DNA of 64,000 nucleotides from JANXMY01 sp964251675. GTDB lineage: Bacteria > Armatimonadota > Armatimonadia > Armatimonadales > Capsulimonadaceae. Positions 1 through 9,378 of the stretch are shown here, piece after piece (position 1 is the stretch's first letter; each line of letters starts with the position of its first letter). The translations under genes and the position numbers were made by a program. The notes beneath the pieces were generated by a model. That model saw only the letters and a program-made list of their open reading frames with translations, had not been told where the DNA came from and did not search any database. The stretch spans positions 124,001 to 188,000 of the forward strand of contig CAXUKS010000001.1 of the NCBI GenBank assembly GCA_964251675.1, read 5' to 3'.

Positions 1-1901
1 AGGAAGCCGCCCGGCTCGAGCGTTCCGGCGCGGCGCGGCAGGCGCGTCTTCTGCGGGCGCTGATTGAGACGCAGGGCGGGGCACACACCGCCAAGCTGCC
101 CTCGGCAGGGCTGGCCGTCGGGGCAAGCGCCGGCGCGGCAGGAAAAGCACTGGCCGAAAAGGGGCTGGCGCGGTATACCGAAGTGCCGAGCCGCCGGGAC
201 CCGTTCCAGTTTTTCGGCTTTGTGGCCGGGGACGCCCCGCCGCTGACCGACGCGCAGGCCGAGGCGGCGGCGGCCATCGGAAAGTCTCTGTCTGCCCGCG
301 ACGGGCAGACGCTGCTGCTGTTTGGCGTCACCGGGTCCGGCAAAACGGAAGTCTATTTAGATGCCGTGGCCCGGACGCTGCATCAGAACCGCAGTGCGCT
401 GATACTGCTGCCCGAAATCGGGCTGACGGCACAAGTCTTAGATTTATTCAAGGCTCGGTTTGGCGAGGACGAAGTGGCCGTGCTGCATTCGGCGCTGTCT
501 CTTGGGGAGCGGCACGATGAGTGGCGGCGCATCAGCGAAGGACAGGCGCGGGTCGTGGTCGGCGCACGCTCAGCAGTCTTCGCCCCGGTGCCCTGCCTCG
601 GGCTGATTATTCTGGACGAGGAACACGACGGCTCGTACAAGCAGGATTCGACGCCCCGCTACCACGCCCGCGACGCCGCCCAATACCGCGCCTCGCTGAC
701 CGGCGCGACGGTGGTGCTGGGCAGTGCGACGCCGTCTCTGGAAAGTTTTTACAAAGCGCAGACCGGCGAGTATGGCCTGATTGAGCTGCCGGAGCGCATC
801 AGCCGCCGCCCCCTGCCGCCCGTCTCGGTGGTGGACCTGCGCGACGAAATGAAACCGAAGCCGGTTCCAAAAGTGTCAGGGGAGCCAAAGCCGGAGCCGC
901 CGCCCCGGTCAGTCTTCGGGGCCGACTTATCGCTGGCACTGGAACAGACTCTGGAGCGGCGCGAGCAGGCCATTTTGTTCCTGAACCGCCGGGGCTTTGC
1001 GTCGTTCCTGCTGTGCCGGGACTGCGGCTTTACGTTTACGTGCCCGAACTGCGACGTCTCGCTGACTTACCACCACGCCGGGCGGTATTTGCAGTGTCAC
1101 CACTGCGACTTTCAGCGCCGCGTGCCCGATGTCTGCCCGAAATGCCAGGGGCTGCGCCTGCGCCCGTTCGGGCTGGGCACGGAGAAAGTCGAAGACGCCG
1201 TCCGGCAGCAGTTCCCGACGGCACGGACGCTTCGCATGGACCGGGATACCATGTCCCGCAAGGGGGCGCACGCCGATACTTTGCGGGCCTTCAAGCGCGG
1301 CGAGGCGGATTTTCTCATCGGCACGCAGATGGTCGCCAAAGGCTTGGACTTCCCCAATGTGACTTTAGTGGGCGTGGTCAGCGCGGACACGGCGCTGAAC
1401 GTCCCGGACTTCCGGGCGGGCGAGCGGGCCTTTCAGCTTCTCACACAGGTCGCGGGCCGGGCCGGGCGCGGGGCAGTCAGCGGAAACGTCATCGTGCAGA
1501 CGTTCTCGCCGGAGCATGACAGCGTGCAGTTTGCGTCTACGCACGATTATCTAGGCTTTTATGCCCATGCCATTGAACAGCGGCAGGAGGTCGGCTACCC
1601 GCCGTTTGCCCACATGGCAAACTGCGTGTTCACCGATGAGTCCGAGGACGAAGCCCGGAAGCGGTCGTACCGACTGGCGAATGTCCTGCGGGCGGCTCTT
1701 GGCGATGACCCTGCCGTGCAGGTGCTTGGCCCGGTGGCCTGCCCGCTGTCTCGCCTGCGGGGCCGCTACCGCTGGCATTTGGCCCTGCGGGTGCCGGACA
1801 AGTCCCGCCTGCTGGCCCTGCTTCGTCTGGCCGTAGCCGCGCTGACCGATACCGACCGGGCGGGCCTGACTTTAGATATTGACCCGCTGACCATGCTCTA
1901 A
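1..1901 (+). CDS. priA: Primosomal protein N' (PriA helicase), 5'-truncated by the window edge
   Basis: PriA is the 3'-5' DNA helicase that reloads the replisome at stalled forks. The frame is open from base 3, so the gene starts outside the window; 632 residues remain. A Walker A motif, GVTGSGKT, lies at nt 324-347 and a DEEH (DEAD-box type) motif at nt 615-626. The zinc-binding cysteine cluster typical of PriA (CRDCGF, CPNC, CHHC, CPKC) lies around nt 1015-1145, followed by the helicase C-domain with QVAGRAGRG. It precedes def and fmt, a common bacterial order (priA-def-fmt). The N-terminal DNA-binding domain is missing only because of the window edge. Confidence 0.96.
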   Translation, partial: EAARLERSGAARQARLLRALIETQGGAHTAKLPSAGLAVGASAGAAGKALAEKGLARYTEVPSRRDPFQFFGFVAGDAPPLTDAQAEAAAAIGKSLSARDGQTLLLFGVTGSGKTEVYLDAVARTLHQNRSALILLPEIGLTAQVLDLFKARFGEDEVAVLHSALSLGERHDEWRRISEGQARVVVGARSAVFAPVPCLGLIILDEEHDGSYKQDSTPRYHARDAAQYRASLTGATVVLGSATPSLESFYKAQTGEYGLIELPERISRRPLPPVSVVDLRDEMKPKPVPKVSGEPKPEPPPRSVFGADLSLALEQTLERREQAILFLNRRGFASFLLCRDCGFTFTCPNCDVSLTYHHAGRYLQCHHCDFQRRVPDVCPKCQGLRLRPFGLGTEKVEDAVRQQFPTARTLRMDRDTMSRKGAHADTLRAFKRGEADFLIGTQMVAKGLDFPNVTLVGVVSADTALNVPDFRAGERAFQLLTQVAGRAGRGAVSGNVIVQTFSPEHDSVQFASTHDYLGFYAHAIEQRQEVGYPPFAHMANCVFTDESEDEARKRSYRLANVLRAALGDDPAVQVLGPVACPLSRLRGRYRWHLALRVPDKSRLLALLRLAVAALTDTDRAGLTLDIDPLTML

Positions 1902-1905
1902 GTTG

Positions 1906-1914
1906 TGCTATAAT
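1906..1914 (+). promoter_or_regulatory. Extended -10 promoter in front of def
   Basis: TGCTATAAT is a perfect extended -10 element. A weak -35 (CTGACC, 1887-1892) lies 16 bases upstream. The predicted transcription start (about 1921-1923) falls on the first def ATG, so a leaderless transcript is possible. Alternatively, translation begins at the ATG at 1947, which has AGGAG at 1932-1936. Confidence 0.5.
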
Positions 1915-1922
1915 AGAAGGCA

Positions 1923-2507
1923 ATGAGTGATAGGAGTAGCAACGAGATGGCGCGATCCACGGGCAAGCTGACTGATTTGATCCGCAAAGATGATCCGATT
2001 GTCAAGTATGATGAAGCAGAAGGCGTCAATTTGCTGCGTCAGCGGTCCAAGCCGGTGCTGACGGTCAACGAGGATGTGGTCGCGCTGGTCGCACACATGG
2101 AGCAGATCATGCGGGCCGCGAACGGCGTAGGTCTGGCCGCGCCGCAGCTTGGCATCCTGCAGCGGATTTTTGTGTATGACGCCGGGGATGGCTTTCAGGC
2201 GATTATTAACCCGAAGATTCTGGGCCGCAAGGGCGAACAGGTCGGCGTGGAAGGCTGTCTGTCGATCCCCGGCCTGCAGGGCGATGTCGTCCGGGCCAAC
2301 GAAGTCGTGGTCAAGGGCGTGGACCAGTTTGGCAAGCCCGTTCGCATTCGCGGCGATGGCCTGACCGCCCGCGTCATTCAGCACGAGAATGATCACCTGG
2401 ACGGCATTTTGTTTATTGACCGCAACCCAACGGACCTGCACTGGGTGACGACGGAGGAAGAAGAAGACGAGGAAGAAAGTGGCCTCGGCCCGCAGACACG
2501 GGAATAG
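1923..2507 (+). CDS. def: Peptide deformylase
   Basis: This metalloenzyme removes the N-formyl group from nascent proteins in the cytosol. All three family motifs are present: GVGLAAPQ (68-75), EGCLS (110-114; Cys112 is a metal ligand) and QHENDHLDG (153-161; His154 and His158 are ligands, the Glu between them is catalytic). At 194 residues it is slightly long, with an N-terminal extension and an acidic tail rich in Glu and Asp. The start is uncertain: ATG 1923 sits at the predicted transcription start, while ATG 1947 has AGGAG ten bases upstream. It lies 15 bases before fmt, the enzyme that adds the formyl group to initiator tRNA. Confidence 0.95.
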   Translation: MSDRSSNEMARSTGKLTDLIRKDDPIVKYDEAEGVNLLRQRSKPVLTVNEDVVALVAHMEQIMRAANGVGLAAPQLGILQRIFVYDAGDGFQAIINPKILGRKGEQVGVEGCLSIPGLQGDVVRANEVVVKGVDQFGKPVRIRGDGLTARVIQHENDHLDGILFIDRNPTDLHWVTTEEEEDEEESGLGPQTRE

Positions 2508-2522
2508 ACACACGCTCACACC

Positions 2523-3452
2523 ATGCGACTTATTTTTATTGGAACCTCCCCGTTTGCCGTGCCCTGCCTGAACCGACTGGCGGCGTCGCCGGAACACGAA
2601 ATACTGGCCGTGGTCACCCAGCCGGATCGTCCGCAGGGGCGCGGCGGCAAGCTCAGCACGTCGCCCGTTAAAGACGCGGCCCTCGCGCTTGGCCTGCCCC
2701 TGCACCAGCCGGAAAAGGTGCGGGCGAAAGAGTTTGTGGCCGTCGTCCGCGAAATGGCCCCGGACATCATTGTCGTGGCGGCGTTCGGCCAGATCATCCC
2801 GCAGCGCGTTTTAGATATTCCCCTGCACGGCTGCCTCAATGTCCACGGCTCCCTCCTGCCCCGGTGGCGCGGCGCGGCCCCCATGCAGTACGCCCTGATG
2901 GCGGGCGATACCGAAACCGGCGTCACCACGATGCTGATGGATGCCGGGCTGGACACCGGCGATATTTTGCAGCAGGCTGTCCTGCCACTGGACGCCATTG
3001 AAAACTTGGGCGAGCTGGAAACGACGCTGGCACTGCTGGGCGCGGATTTGCTGGTGCAGACCTTAGAGGCCCTCGGACGCAGCGACTGCCCACGCCTTCC
3101 GCAGGACCCCGCCGAAGTCACGCTGTCGCCGTCGCTGCCCCCGGACACCGGAGAGCTGGACTGGACCCGACCCGCCCGCGACCTGCACAACCTCGTGCGC
3201 GGGGTGACGCCGAAGCCCGGTGCATACACATTCTGGGCAGGCAAGCGCCTCAAAGTCTGGAAAACGGAAATCGTGGAAGAAAGCAGCGTCGAGGCAGGCA
3301 TGGTTGAAACCGTCGGCGCAAGTGGTATAACAATAGGGACAAGCAAGGGTGCTTTACGTCTGCTTGAAGTGCAGCCGGAAAGCAAGGGCCGGATGGACGC
3401 TGGCTCCTGGGCACGCGGCGCACGGCTGGCCTCCGGTCAGAACTTCAAGTAA
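2523..3452 (+). CDS. fmt: Methionyl-tRNA formyltransferase
   Basis: Fmt transfers a formyl group from 10-formyl-THF to Met-tRNA(fMet) for translation initiation. The 309-residue length is normal. The N-terminal formyltransferase domain begins MRLIFIGTSPFAVPCL and carries the signature SLLPRWRGAAPMQYAL, with the catalytic Asn/His/Asp region near residues 105-145. The C-terminal domain (about 205-305) binds tRNA. It follows def closely and is probably co-transcribed with it, so formylation and deformylation are encoded together. Confidence 0.96.
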   Translation: MRLIFIGTSPFAVPCLNRLAASPEHEILAVVTQPDRPQGRGGKLSTSPVKDAALALGLPLHQPEKVRAKEFVAVVREMAPDIIVVAAFGQIIPQRVLDIPLHGCLNVHGSLLPRWRGAAPMQYALMAGDTETGVTTMLMDAGLDTGDILQQAVLPLDAIENLGELETTLALLGADLLVQTLEALGRSDCPRLPQDPAEVTLSPSLPPDTGELDWTRPARDLHNLVRGVTPKPGAYTFWAGKRLKVWKTEIVEESSVEAGMVETVGASGITIGTSKGALRLLEVQPESKGRMDAGSWARGARLASGQNFK

Positions 3453-3476
3453 TTCAAGCAAGGAACGGAATGAGCA

Positions 3477-3827
3477 ATGGGAATGCAGGAGGACCGGCTG
3501 GAGCGCGGCATCGCGTACAAAATTGAAGGGCGCTACGGGGAAGCAGCGGTTGAGCTGGAGGCGCTGCTGGCGGAAGATGCCAGTTACGGTGAAGCACATC
3601 ATCAGCTCGGCCTAGTGCTGGGGTTTGTGGGGCAGTTCGACGATTCGCTGGCCGCCTTGGAGCGGGCGGTGGCTCTGGACGGCAGCAACACTTTGGCCCG
3701 CAACGATCTAGCCCTGACTTATACCATGCTGGGAATGTACGACGAGGCCAAAGCCGAGTTCGCCCGCGTACTCACGCAGGATGTCGGCAACGACGTCGCC
3801 CGCCGTAATTTGACCTATCTGCAATAG
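3477..3827 (+). CDS. Small tetratricopeptide-repeat protein
   Basis: This 116-residue protein consists almost entirely of TPR helices. Three repeat-like units are visible, around residues 8-35, 40-73 (EAHHQLGLVLGFVGQFDDS) and 75-110 (ARNDLALTYTMLGMYDEA). No signal peptide or membrane segment is present. It starts 24 bases after fmt and may belong to the priA-def-fmt transcription unit. TPRs mediate protein contacts; no partner can be inferred. Start ATG 3477 is preceded by AAGGAACGG. Confidence 0.75.
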   Translation: MGMQEDRLERGIAYKIEGRYGEAAVELEALLAEDASYGEAHHQLGLVLGFVGQFDDSLAALERAVALDGSNTLARNDLALTYTMLGMYDEAKAEFARVLTQDVGNDVARRNLTYLQ

Positions 3828-4090
3828 CAAGCATCTCGCTCTGGATGCTGAAAGGAAACAGGCCAGAGTGATAAAAAAATCTTCAGCCCTGCTTTTTTAC
3901 AGTGGGCACTTGTCATAAACCTTGTGACGATGGTTCCTATCAGCCTCTCTATGCTCTATCGTTATCACCATCTACCACATTGGAGCGCGTTCGCCGCAAG
4001 CATAGTTTGTTCACTGGCCGGGGCACTGTTTTGACCCAGAAGAAGCGGACGATTCACCGCTGACGCGCCAGAACCGGACCCCATTTGCCG
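3828..4090. other. Intergenic region, no gene seen
   Basis: These 263 bases between the TPR gene and the S66 peptidase contain no convincing reading frame. A short imperfect hairpin (cgCTCTGG ... CCAGAGtg, about 3837-3872) is followed by an A-run rather than a T-run, so it is not a plus-strand terminator. No clear promoter was found. Confidence 0.5.
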
Positions 4091-5140
4091 ATGCCCCACT
4101 TGCTACAGTTTCAGCCGCTCCGTAAATTGCTGCCGGGCGATAAAGTTGCCATCCTCTCTCCTTCGTTCGCCGCCCCCGCCCAGTGGCCGCACATCCACGC
4201 GCTTGGGCTGGCTCGCCTGCGGGAGAAGTTTGTCTTGACCCCGGTGGAGTTTTCGGCGACCGCAAAGCGCGGAGCCACGCGGGAGGAGCGGGCGGCGGAT
4301 TTAATTGCGGCGTTTGCAGACCCGGACATCAAAGCCGTCATCAGCACGCTTGGCGGGGACGACCAGGTGACTTTTATCAAGAACCTGCCGGAAGAGCCGT
4401 TTCACAGCCACCCCAAACCCTATTTTGGCTACAGCGACAACACGCATTTTATGAACCATCTGTGGCTCAATGGCGTGCCCTCGTTTTATGGCGGGGCATT
4501 ATTTACTCAGTTTGCCCAGACCCCCGAAATGGACCCGTTCACGGAGAAGTACCTGCGGCGGGCGTTGTTTGAAAGTGGTGACGTCGAGATTGAAGCCAGC
4601 CCCGCTTTGAATGATATTGGCGTAAGCTGGGACGACCCCGATAATTTCACAACCCCCAAGGTCTTTGAGCCGAACCCTGGCTGGCAGTGGGACGGCGCGG
4701 CAGACGCGGCGGGCGTGACCTGGGGCGGCTGCCTAGAATCACTGGACGAAATACTGCGGCACGGCGTCCGAATGCCAAGCCTCGACCAATTTGAGGACAT
4801 CGTTTTGATCACCGAAACCTCGGAGGAAATCCCGGAGCATGATTATGTCCGTCGGGTCTACCGGGCGTTCGGTGAGCGCGGCATTCTGGAACGAGTGCGG
4901 GCCGTTCTGGTAGGCCGCCCCAAAGCGTGGGAGTTTAACAAGCCGCGTTCGCTGACCGAGAAGCAGGACTACCGTAAGCAGCAGGCAGAGACAACGCTTG
5001 CCACTGTGCGTCAATACAACGCGAGTATCCCGGTGGTGCAGAATCTGGATTTTGGTCATACCCACCCACAGATTTGCCTGCCCTACGGCGCGGCGGTTAG
5101 CATTCGCAGCAGCAGCCAGAGCATACGAGTGAGTTTCTAA
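4091..5140 (+). CDS. S66-family peptidase (LD-carboxypeptidase / MccF-like)
   Basis: S66 serine peptidases cleave LD-linked muropeptides (LdcA) or detoxify microcin C7 (MccF). With the start at ATG 4091 (a TTG two codons earlier is in frame) the protein has 349 residues. The nucleophile Ser115 lies in YFGYSDNTHF, Glu216 in WGGCLESLDE and His323 in DFGHTHPQICLPYG, a full Ser-Glu-His set. The long form with extended N-terminal lobe and the GYSDNT wording look more MccF-like than LdcA-like. No signal peptide is present, so it should be cytosolic. The next gene begins 18 bases downstream. Confidence 0.85.
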   Translation: MPHLLQFQPLRKLLPGDKVAILSPSFAAPAQWPHIHALGLARLREKFVLTPVEFSATAKRGATREERAADLIAAFADPDIKAVISTLGGDDQVTFIKNLPEEPFHSHPKPYFGYSDNTHFMNHLWLNGVPSFYGGALFTQFAQTPEMDPFTEKYLRRALFESGDVEIEASPALNDIGVSWDDPDNFTTPKVFEPNPGWQWDGAADAAGVTWGGCLESLDEILRHGVRMPSLDQFEDIVLITETSEEIPEHDYVRRVYRAFGERGILERVRAVLVGRPKAWEFNKPRSLTEKQDYRKQQAETTLATVRQYNASIPVVQNLDFGHTHPQICLPYGAAVSIRSSSQSIRVSF

Positions 5141-5157
5141 CGAAAGAGGAGCGCGGC

Positions 5158-7419
5158 TTGAAAACGAGACCGGGATGGCGGCAGATTGTGCCGCTGTGCG
5201 TGCTTTTGCTTTTGCCTTGCCTGCTGCTCTGGCCGGTGGTCTTTGGTGGTGCGGTATTTCTCCCCGCTGACCTGCTGCATGACATCGCGCCGTGGCGGAC
5301 GGCGGACCCAAAAACCCTGGTTCCGTGGAACCCTCTGCACTGGGACGGCATCGCCGAGTTCTACCCGTGGCGTCTTTTTGCCGCGCAGACCCTCCGCACC
5401 GGCTTCCTTCCCCTCTGGAACCCGCATCAGTTTTGCGGGACGCCCTTTGTGGCAAACTCGCAGTCTGCTGTTTTCTATCCCCTCAACCTACTCTTTTGTG
5501 TCATGCCCGTCGCCCGTGCGTTTGGGGTTAGCGTTTTGCTGCACCTCTGGCTGACTGGCTTTTTTCAGTACCGCTTTCTGCGCTCGCCTGCGCTGGGCTT
5601 AGGCCGCGCCGCCGCGCTGCTGGGAGCAGTCGCATGGCAGCTCTGTCACTGGCAGGTGGCGTGGCTGGAGCTGCCGACGTTTCTGTGCGTCTCGGCGTGG
5701 CTGCCACTGGCGCTGCTGCTGGTAGACCGGGCGGCGGACCGCCCTACCTCGGCACGGGCCGTGCCGCTTGGCCTGGTGCTGGGACTGATGCTGCTGGCGG
5801 GGCATCTTCAAATCGCGCTGTACTGCTTTGGTCTCGTGGGCGCGTATGCCCTGTTCCGTCTCCGGGCGCTCTGGTGGGCGAAGTGGCCCGTGCTAATAGG
5901 ATGCGCGGCACTCGCGCTGGCACTGGCGTTCGGACTGGCCGCACCGCAGCTTCTGCCTGCCGTGGAGCTGTCCCGGTTTTCGCACCGGGCAGGCGGGGCA
6001 GTGACGGGGGCGGCCTACGCAGGCTATGTGCGCCTGGCCCTGCCGCCTGCCGATTTAGTCACACTGTTCCTGCCGGGCTTTTACGGCAATCCGACACGGG
6101 GGACCTTCTGGGGCATCGGCACGAACGGTGGGCCGGGCGCGTACCTGGAAAATGCCTGCTATGGAGGCGTCCTGCCGTTGCTGCTGGCGCTTATGGCTGT
6201 GATGGAAACATGGCGGGCGCGGGCAGAAACCCGCTTTTTCGCGTGGGCGGCGCTGGCCGCGCTGCTGCTGGCGCTGGGGACGCCGCTGAACGCTCTGCCC
6301 TTCTTTGGCCTGCCGGGCTTTGCACAGACCGGCTCACCGGGGCGGATTTTAGTGCTGTGGTCGTTCTACGTGTCGGTGCTGGCGGCAGTGGGAGCGCAGC
6401 GCCTGCTTGCGCCTGCTCCGTGGGCGGCGCTGGCACGGGCGGCGGGGACATACGCTTTGCTGGCACTTGGCACGGCGGGGTTTGCAGTCTGGTGGATAGG
6501 CGCAAACGCCCCGGCAGGGACGCTGGCAGCACACAGTGGGGACTTCGGCGACGGCCTGCGCGTGCTTCTTGGCCTTTTGCTGGCCTTCGGCGCGGGCCTG
6601 TGGTTCTGGCAACGGGGCAGCTTGAAAACGCCTGCGCTGGGCGGCCTAATGGCGGCTCTGGCCGCACTGGATTTGCTGGGGGCGGGGCTGGGCTTCAATC
6701 GCACGGCGCGGCCCGAGGAAGTCTATCCGGTGACGCCGGTGGTTGCCTGGCTTCAGGCCCGTAAAGACGAAGGCCGCATCATGCCGATCAACACCCTCTG
6801 GCCGCTCGGCGAGCCGCCCCCTGCCGTGCTGCCGCCGAATGCCGCGATGGTCTATGGGCTGTATGACACACAGGGCTACGATTCGCTCTTGACGAAGCAG
6901 TATTTCGAGTTCGCCGGGCAAATGGACGGCGGCTCACCCGCGCCGCCGGAAAACGGCAATATGGTGTTCGCCAGTGGCTTCGGGACGCCTGAAGCGCGGG
7001 CCGCGTCGGCGCGGTTTATTATCTCGCAACAGCCGCTGACAGACACGCGGCTGGCTGTGCGGTTTCAAGATAGCGGGGTGTTTGTGTACGAAGATGCCGG
7101 GGCCACACCGCGTGTGCTGCCTGCTGGGTCAACGCTGACGCCGGACGGGCCAAATCTGCTGCGGCTGACCGGGACGGGGCCATTGACAGTGTCTGACCAA
7201 TGGTATCCCGGTTGGCACGCCTACGCCGGAGCACAGGCTGTGCCGGTCACCAAAGGGCCATACGTATTTCGCACGGTGGCCGCGCCGGGAGGCGTAGTCG
7301 AGATGCGCTATGAGCCGACGGCGTTTCGGGTGGGGCTGTATTTGCTGTGCTTGACACTGGGAGCGGCAGCGGCTTTTGGGGCCGCCGCCGCAATGAAGTC
7401 GCTACGCCGCCGGGGCTGA
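5158..7419 (+). CDS. Large polytopic membrane protein, YfhO family
   Basis: This 753-residue protein has a first membrane segment near residues 10-30, about ten more up to residue 520, a soluble stretch, and a final segment near 725-745. The early PADLLHDIAPWR and WNPHQFCGTPFVANSQ motifs and the late DQWYPGWHAYAG motif match YfhO-type proteins, which resemble GT-C glycosyltransferases and are linked to cell-wall glycosylation in Firmicutes. The start is TTG at 5158, supported by AAAGAGGAG seven bases upstream. Its last 18 bases overlap the convergent STAS gene. The substrate is unknown. Confidence 0.8.
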   Translation: MKTRPGWRQIVPLCVLLLLPCLLLWPVVFGGAVFLPADLLHDIAPWRTADPKTLVPWNPLHWDGIAEFYPWRLFAAQTLRTGFLPLWNPHQFCGTPFVANSQSAVFYPLNLLFCVMPVARAFGVSVLLHLWLTGFFQYRFLRSPALGLGRAAALLGAVAWQLCHWQVAWLELPTFLCVSAWLPLALLLVDRAADRPTSARAVPLGLVLGLMLLAGHLQIALYCFGLVGAYALFRLRALWWAKWPVLIGCAALALALAFGLAAPQLLPAVELSRFSHRAGGAVTGAAYAGYVRLALPPADLVTLFLPGFYGNPTRGTFWGIGTNGGPGAYLENACYGGVLPLLLALMAVMETWRARAETRFFAWAALAALLLALGTPLNALPFFGLPGFAQTGSPGRILVLWSFYVSVLAAVGAQRLLAPAPWAALARAAGTYALLALGTAGFAVWWIGANAPAGTLAAHSGDFGDGLRVLLGLLLAFGAGLWFWQRGSLKTPALGGLMAALAALDLLGAGLGFNRTARPEEVYPVTPVVAWLQARKDEGRIMPINTLWPLGEPPPAVLPPNAAMVYGLYDTQGYDSLLTKQYFEFAGQMDGGSPAPPENGNMVFASGFGTPEARAASARFIISQQPLTDTRLAVRFQDSGVFVYEDAGATPRVLPAGSTLTPDGPNLLRLTGTGPLTVSDQWYPGWHAYAGAQAVPVTKGPYVFRTVAAPGGVVEMRYEPTAFRVGLYLLCLTLGAAAAFGAAAAMKSLRRRG

Positions 7420-7776
7420 TGTGCCGGACTTAGCAGCGGTCAAGGCTTCATCTTCGGACGCGTAGACGCCAAAAATGGTGTTCAGGCGCGTAATTTGCAG
7501 CATCCGCTGAATGGAATCGTTGCAATTTGCCAGATATAGCGCCCCATCCACAGACCGCAGACGCTTGGTGGCCGACAGAAGCGTGCCAAAGCCGCTGCTG
7601 TCCATGTAGGTCACGTTTGCCATGTTGATAACAATTGAGGGCCTGTTTTCGTCAATCGCTGCGCTGACGGCCTCTTTGAATTGCGGGGTCGTGTAAATGT
7701 CGATTTCGCCGGTCACGTCCAGAATGGGGACGCCGTCGCGGTTCCGAAGGCTCGTTTCAATCCGCATGGTCTCCAT
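7402..7776 (-). CDS. STAS-domain protein (anti-sigma factor antagonist type)
   Basis: This is a single-domain STAS protein of 124 residues. The conserved phosphoacceptor region reads ANVTYMDSSGFGTL, with DSSG as in SpoIIAA and RsbV, so it could be a phosphorylatable antagonist in a partner switch. The open frame extends to 7893, but that would overlap the CPBP gene; ATG 7776 (METMRIETSL) has AGGAG 11 bases upstream and begins where STAS homology begins. No anti-sigma kinase or sigma factor gene lies nearby, so its partners are encoded elsewhere. Confidence 0.85.
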   Translation of the reverse strand: METMRIETSLRNRDGVPILDVTGEIDIYTTPQFKEAVSAAIDENRPSIVINMANVTYMDSSGFGTLLSATKRLRSVDGALYLANCNDSIQRMLQITRLNTIFGVYASEDEALTAAKSGTSAPAA

Positions 7777-7826
7777 AAGTACAAGTTCTCCTGACGGGGT
7801 GAGGCGTAAAAATAGGCTGTTGTTAT

Positions 7827-8615
7827 TTACCCAGCGTGACGAAAAATAAACGGAGCCAGCAGAATAATATCCAAAGTGACCGAAATTGCCCAATGTGCGA
7901 GAAAGCCGTAGGCAAATGAGCGGGTCCGCAGGGCAAGAATGCCCAGCACAATGCCGCCGGGAAGGGCGCTCAATACTTCCGCTGTCGGCTTGGACGCGCT
8001 TGGGTCCAGCGACCAGTGCAGCAGCATAAACATCAGTGCCTGCACGATGACCGCGCCCCAGGTTCTGAGTATGCTTTTTTGCAGCCCGAACAGCAGAAAG
8101 CCTCGAAAAAAGAACTCCCAGCAGAACATATAAAACCCGGTGTACAGCTCAAAATAGAGCAGCGCCTTCGGGTTGACGCGCCCGTCCTGAAACACGACGC
8201 CGACGCCCGACAGATACCAGTGCGACAGCCGCCCGTCTAAGTACTGCGCCTGAAACTGCGCGTGCAGGGCCGGGATACTCAGCACCACCGCCAGCACCAG
8301 CACCATCACGACCCAGGAAATCAAAGTCCATTTCAGCCCCAGCCGCTGGTCTCCGCGTGTCATCCCAAACTGGCTCGGCTCGGCTTTCAGCACCAGCAAA
8401 ATGGTGACTAAGGGGACCCACAGGCACAGCGCCGTGTTGATCATCCAGTACGCTTCGGGAGATTTGGCGTTGGGGTTTGTCAGAAACAGGTAGGCGGCCA
8501 CGCATGCGCCGACGAGGAAGGTCACCCACCCCGTCACGCGGTCGCCGCCGCCCTCACCTTTGCTGCCTTTGCCTTGCCCCTCAGCCGCAGCCAGGGTTTT
8601 CGATTTGGTGGTCAT
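7827..8615 (-). CDS. CPBP-family intramembrane protease (CAAX/Abi type)
   Basis: This 262-residue protein has about seven membrane segments after a short Gly/Lys-rich cytosolic N-terminus. Family motifs are visible: WEFFFRGFLLFG (motif 1, with a single Glu in the WEFFFRG variant), LLHWS (motif 2) and FLAHWAIS (motif 3). The Glu and two His are the predicted metal and catalytic residues. CPBP proteases process prenylated proteins or peptides or act in bacteriocin immunity. It lies 50 bases upstream of the STAS gene on the same strand. No substrate is evident. Confidence 0.85.
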   Translation of the reverse strand: MTTKSKTLAAAEGQGKGSKGEGGGDRVTGWVTFLVGACVAAYLFLTNPNAKSPEAYWMINTALCLWVPLVTILLVLKAEPSQFGMTRGDQRLGLKWTLISWVVMVLVLAVVLSIPALHAQFQAQYLDGRLSHWYLSGVGVVFQDGRVNPKALLYFELYTGFYMFCWEFFFRGFLLFGLQKSILRTWGAVIVQALMFMLLHWSLDPSASKPTAEVLSALPGGIVLGILALRTRSFAYGFLAHWAISVTLDIILLAPFIFRHAG

Positions 8616-8689
8616 ACAGGCGTACTATTCACCGCCCGCCCCCGACTCCCCTGCCCTGTTTTCGGCGAAAGAGCAAATAGACCGCCAGT

Positions 8690-9361
8690 TCAGCGCCCTA
8701 TACTCAGCGACGTCGTCCCGCTCTCTTCATCCATTGCCAAGCCAGGGGGACTATCTAGCTGGGCTTCCAGCAGAAAGCTTTTTCCCGTCTTGAGCTGATC
8801 CAGCGTCAGCGGCACAGCCGCGTGAATTCTGTAGACAGTCCCCTGAGCGGGACGGACCTGATGGCTGCCGCCTGGTAGGATCAGGACATACAGGCGGCCC
8901 GCCTCGCGCAGCGAAAACTGGAAGTCGGTGATATCGTAAGGCCCATGATTATGGACTGAGGCGGAGCCGTCCAGAACCGAGCCTCCTGCACCGTTCGACT
9001 TTATTTGGAACTGATAGTCATCCAGCGACACTTGGCCCTGCGCGATTGGAGTTGCAGCCCCCGGCTGGGCTGGCAGGTTTTGATTTGGCAGAGGAGTAGT
9101 GTTGTCGCCTGGAGTCAGGCTGCTGAGTGGGAAGGCTTTGGTCTGCTGCCCTGCAGACAGTGGCCGGTACGAGGGATAGCTTGTCATCACAACGGGAGTG
9201 GGTGCGACCGCTGGCAACGAATTCAGGGCGGGTGCTACGGGTCCGGATGCCGGAGAACTTGCTGGAGAACTTGCGGGATGAGCACAGCCCGGAAGCAGTG
9301 GCAGCAGCAGTATTGGAATCGGCAATGCAGAGAGAGACCGGCGTGCAGAACATAACATCAT
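8690..9361 (-). CDS. Predicted lipoprotein of unknown function
   Basis: This 223-residue protein begins with a lipoprotein signal: charged start, hydrophobic stretch, and lipobox LLPGC with Cys at about position 26. A Pro/Ser/Ala-rich linker follows to about residue 100. The folded C-terminal part contains YDITDFQFSLREAGRLYVL and a charged tail. I do not recognise the family. The start has GGGGAAGGG upstream; an alternative Met is the second codon. The SDR gene ends 17 bases upstream on the same strand, so the two may be co-transcribed. Confidence 0.7.
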   Translation of the reverse strand: MMLCSARRSLSALPIPILLLPLLPGCAHPASSPASSPASGPVAPALNSLPAVAPTPVVMTSYPSYRPLSAGQQTKAFPLSSLTPGDNTTPLPNQNLPAQPGAATPIAQGQVSLDDYQFQIKSNGAGGSVLDGSASVHNHGPYDITDFQFSLREAGRLYVLILPGGSHQVRPAQGTVYRIHAAVPLTLDQLKTGKSFLLEAQLDSPPGLAMDEESGTTSLSIGR

Positions 9362-9378
9362 GGATAGTCCCTTCCCCC

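Noticed and set aside
3837..3885. Terminator after the TPR gene
   Set aside because: The hairpin is followed by A residues on the plus strand; the T-run would precede it on the minus strand.
5634..6764. 376-residue plus-strand frame inside the YfhO-like gene
   Set aside because: Out-of-frame reading of a membrane protein; Gly/Arg-rich with no domain.
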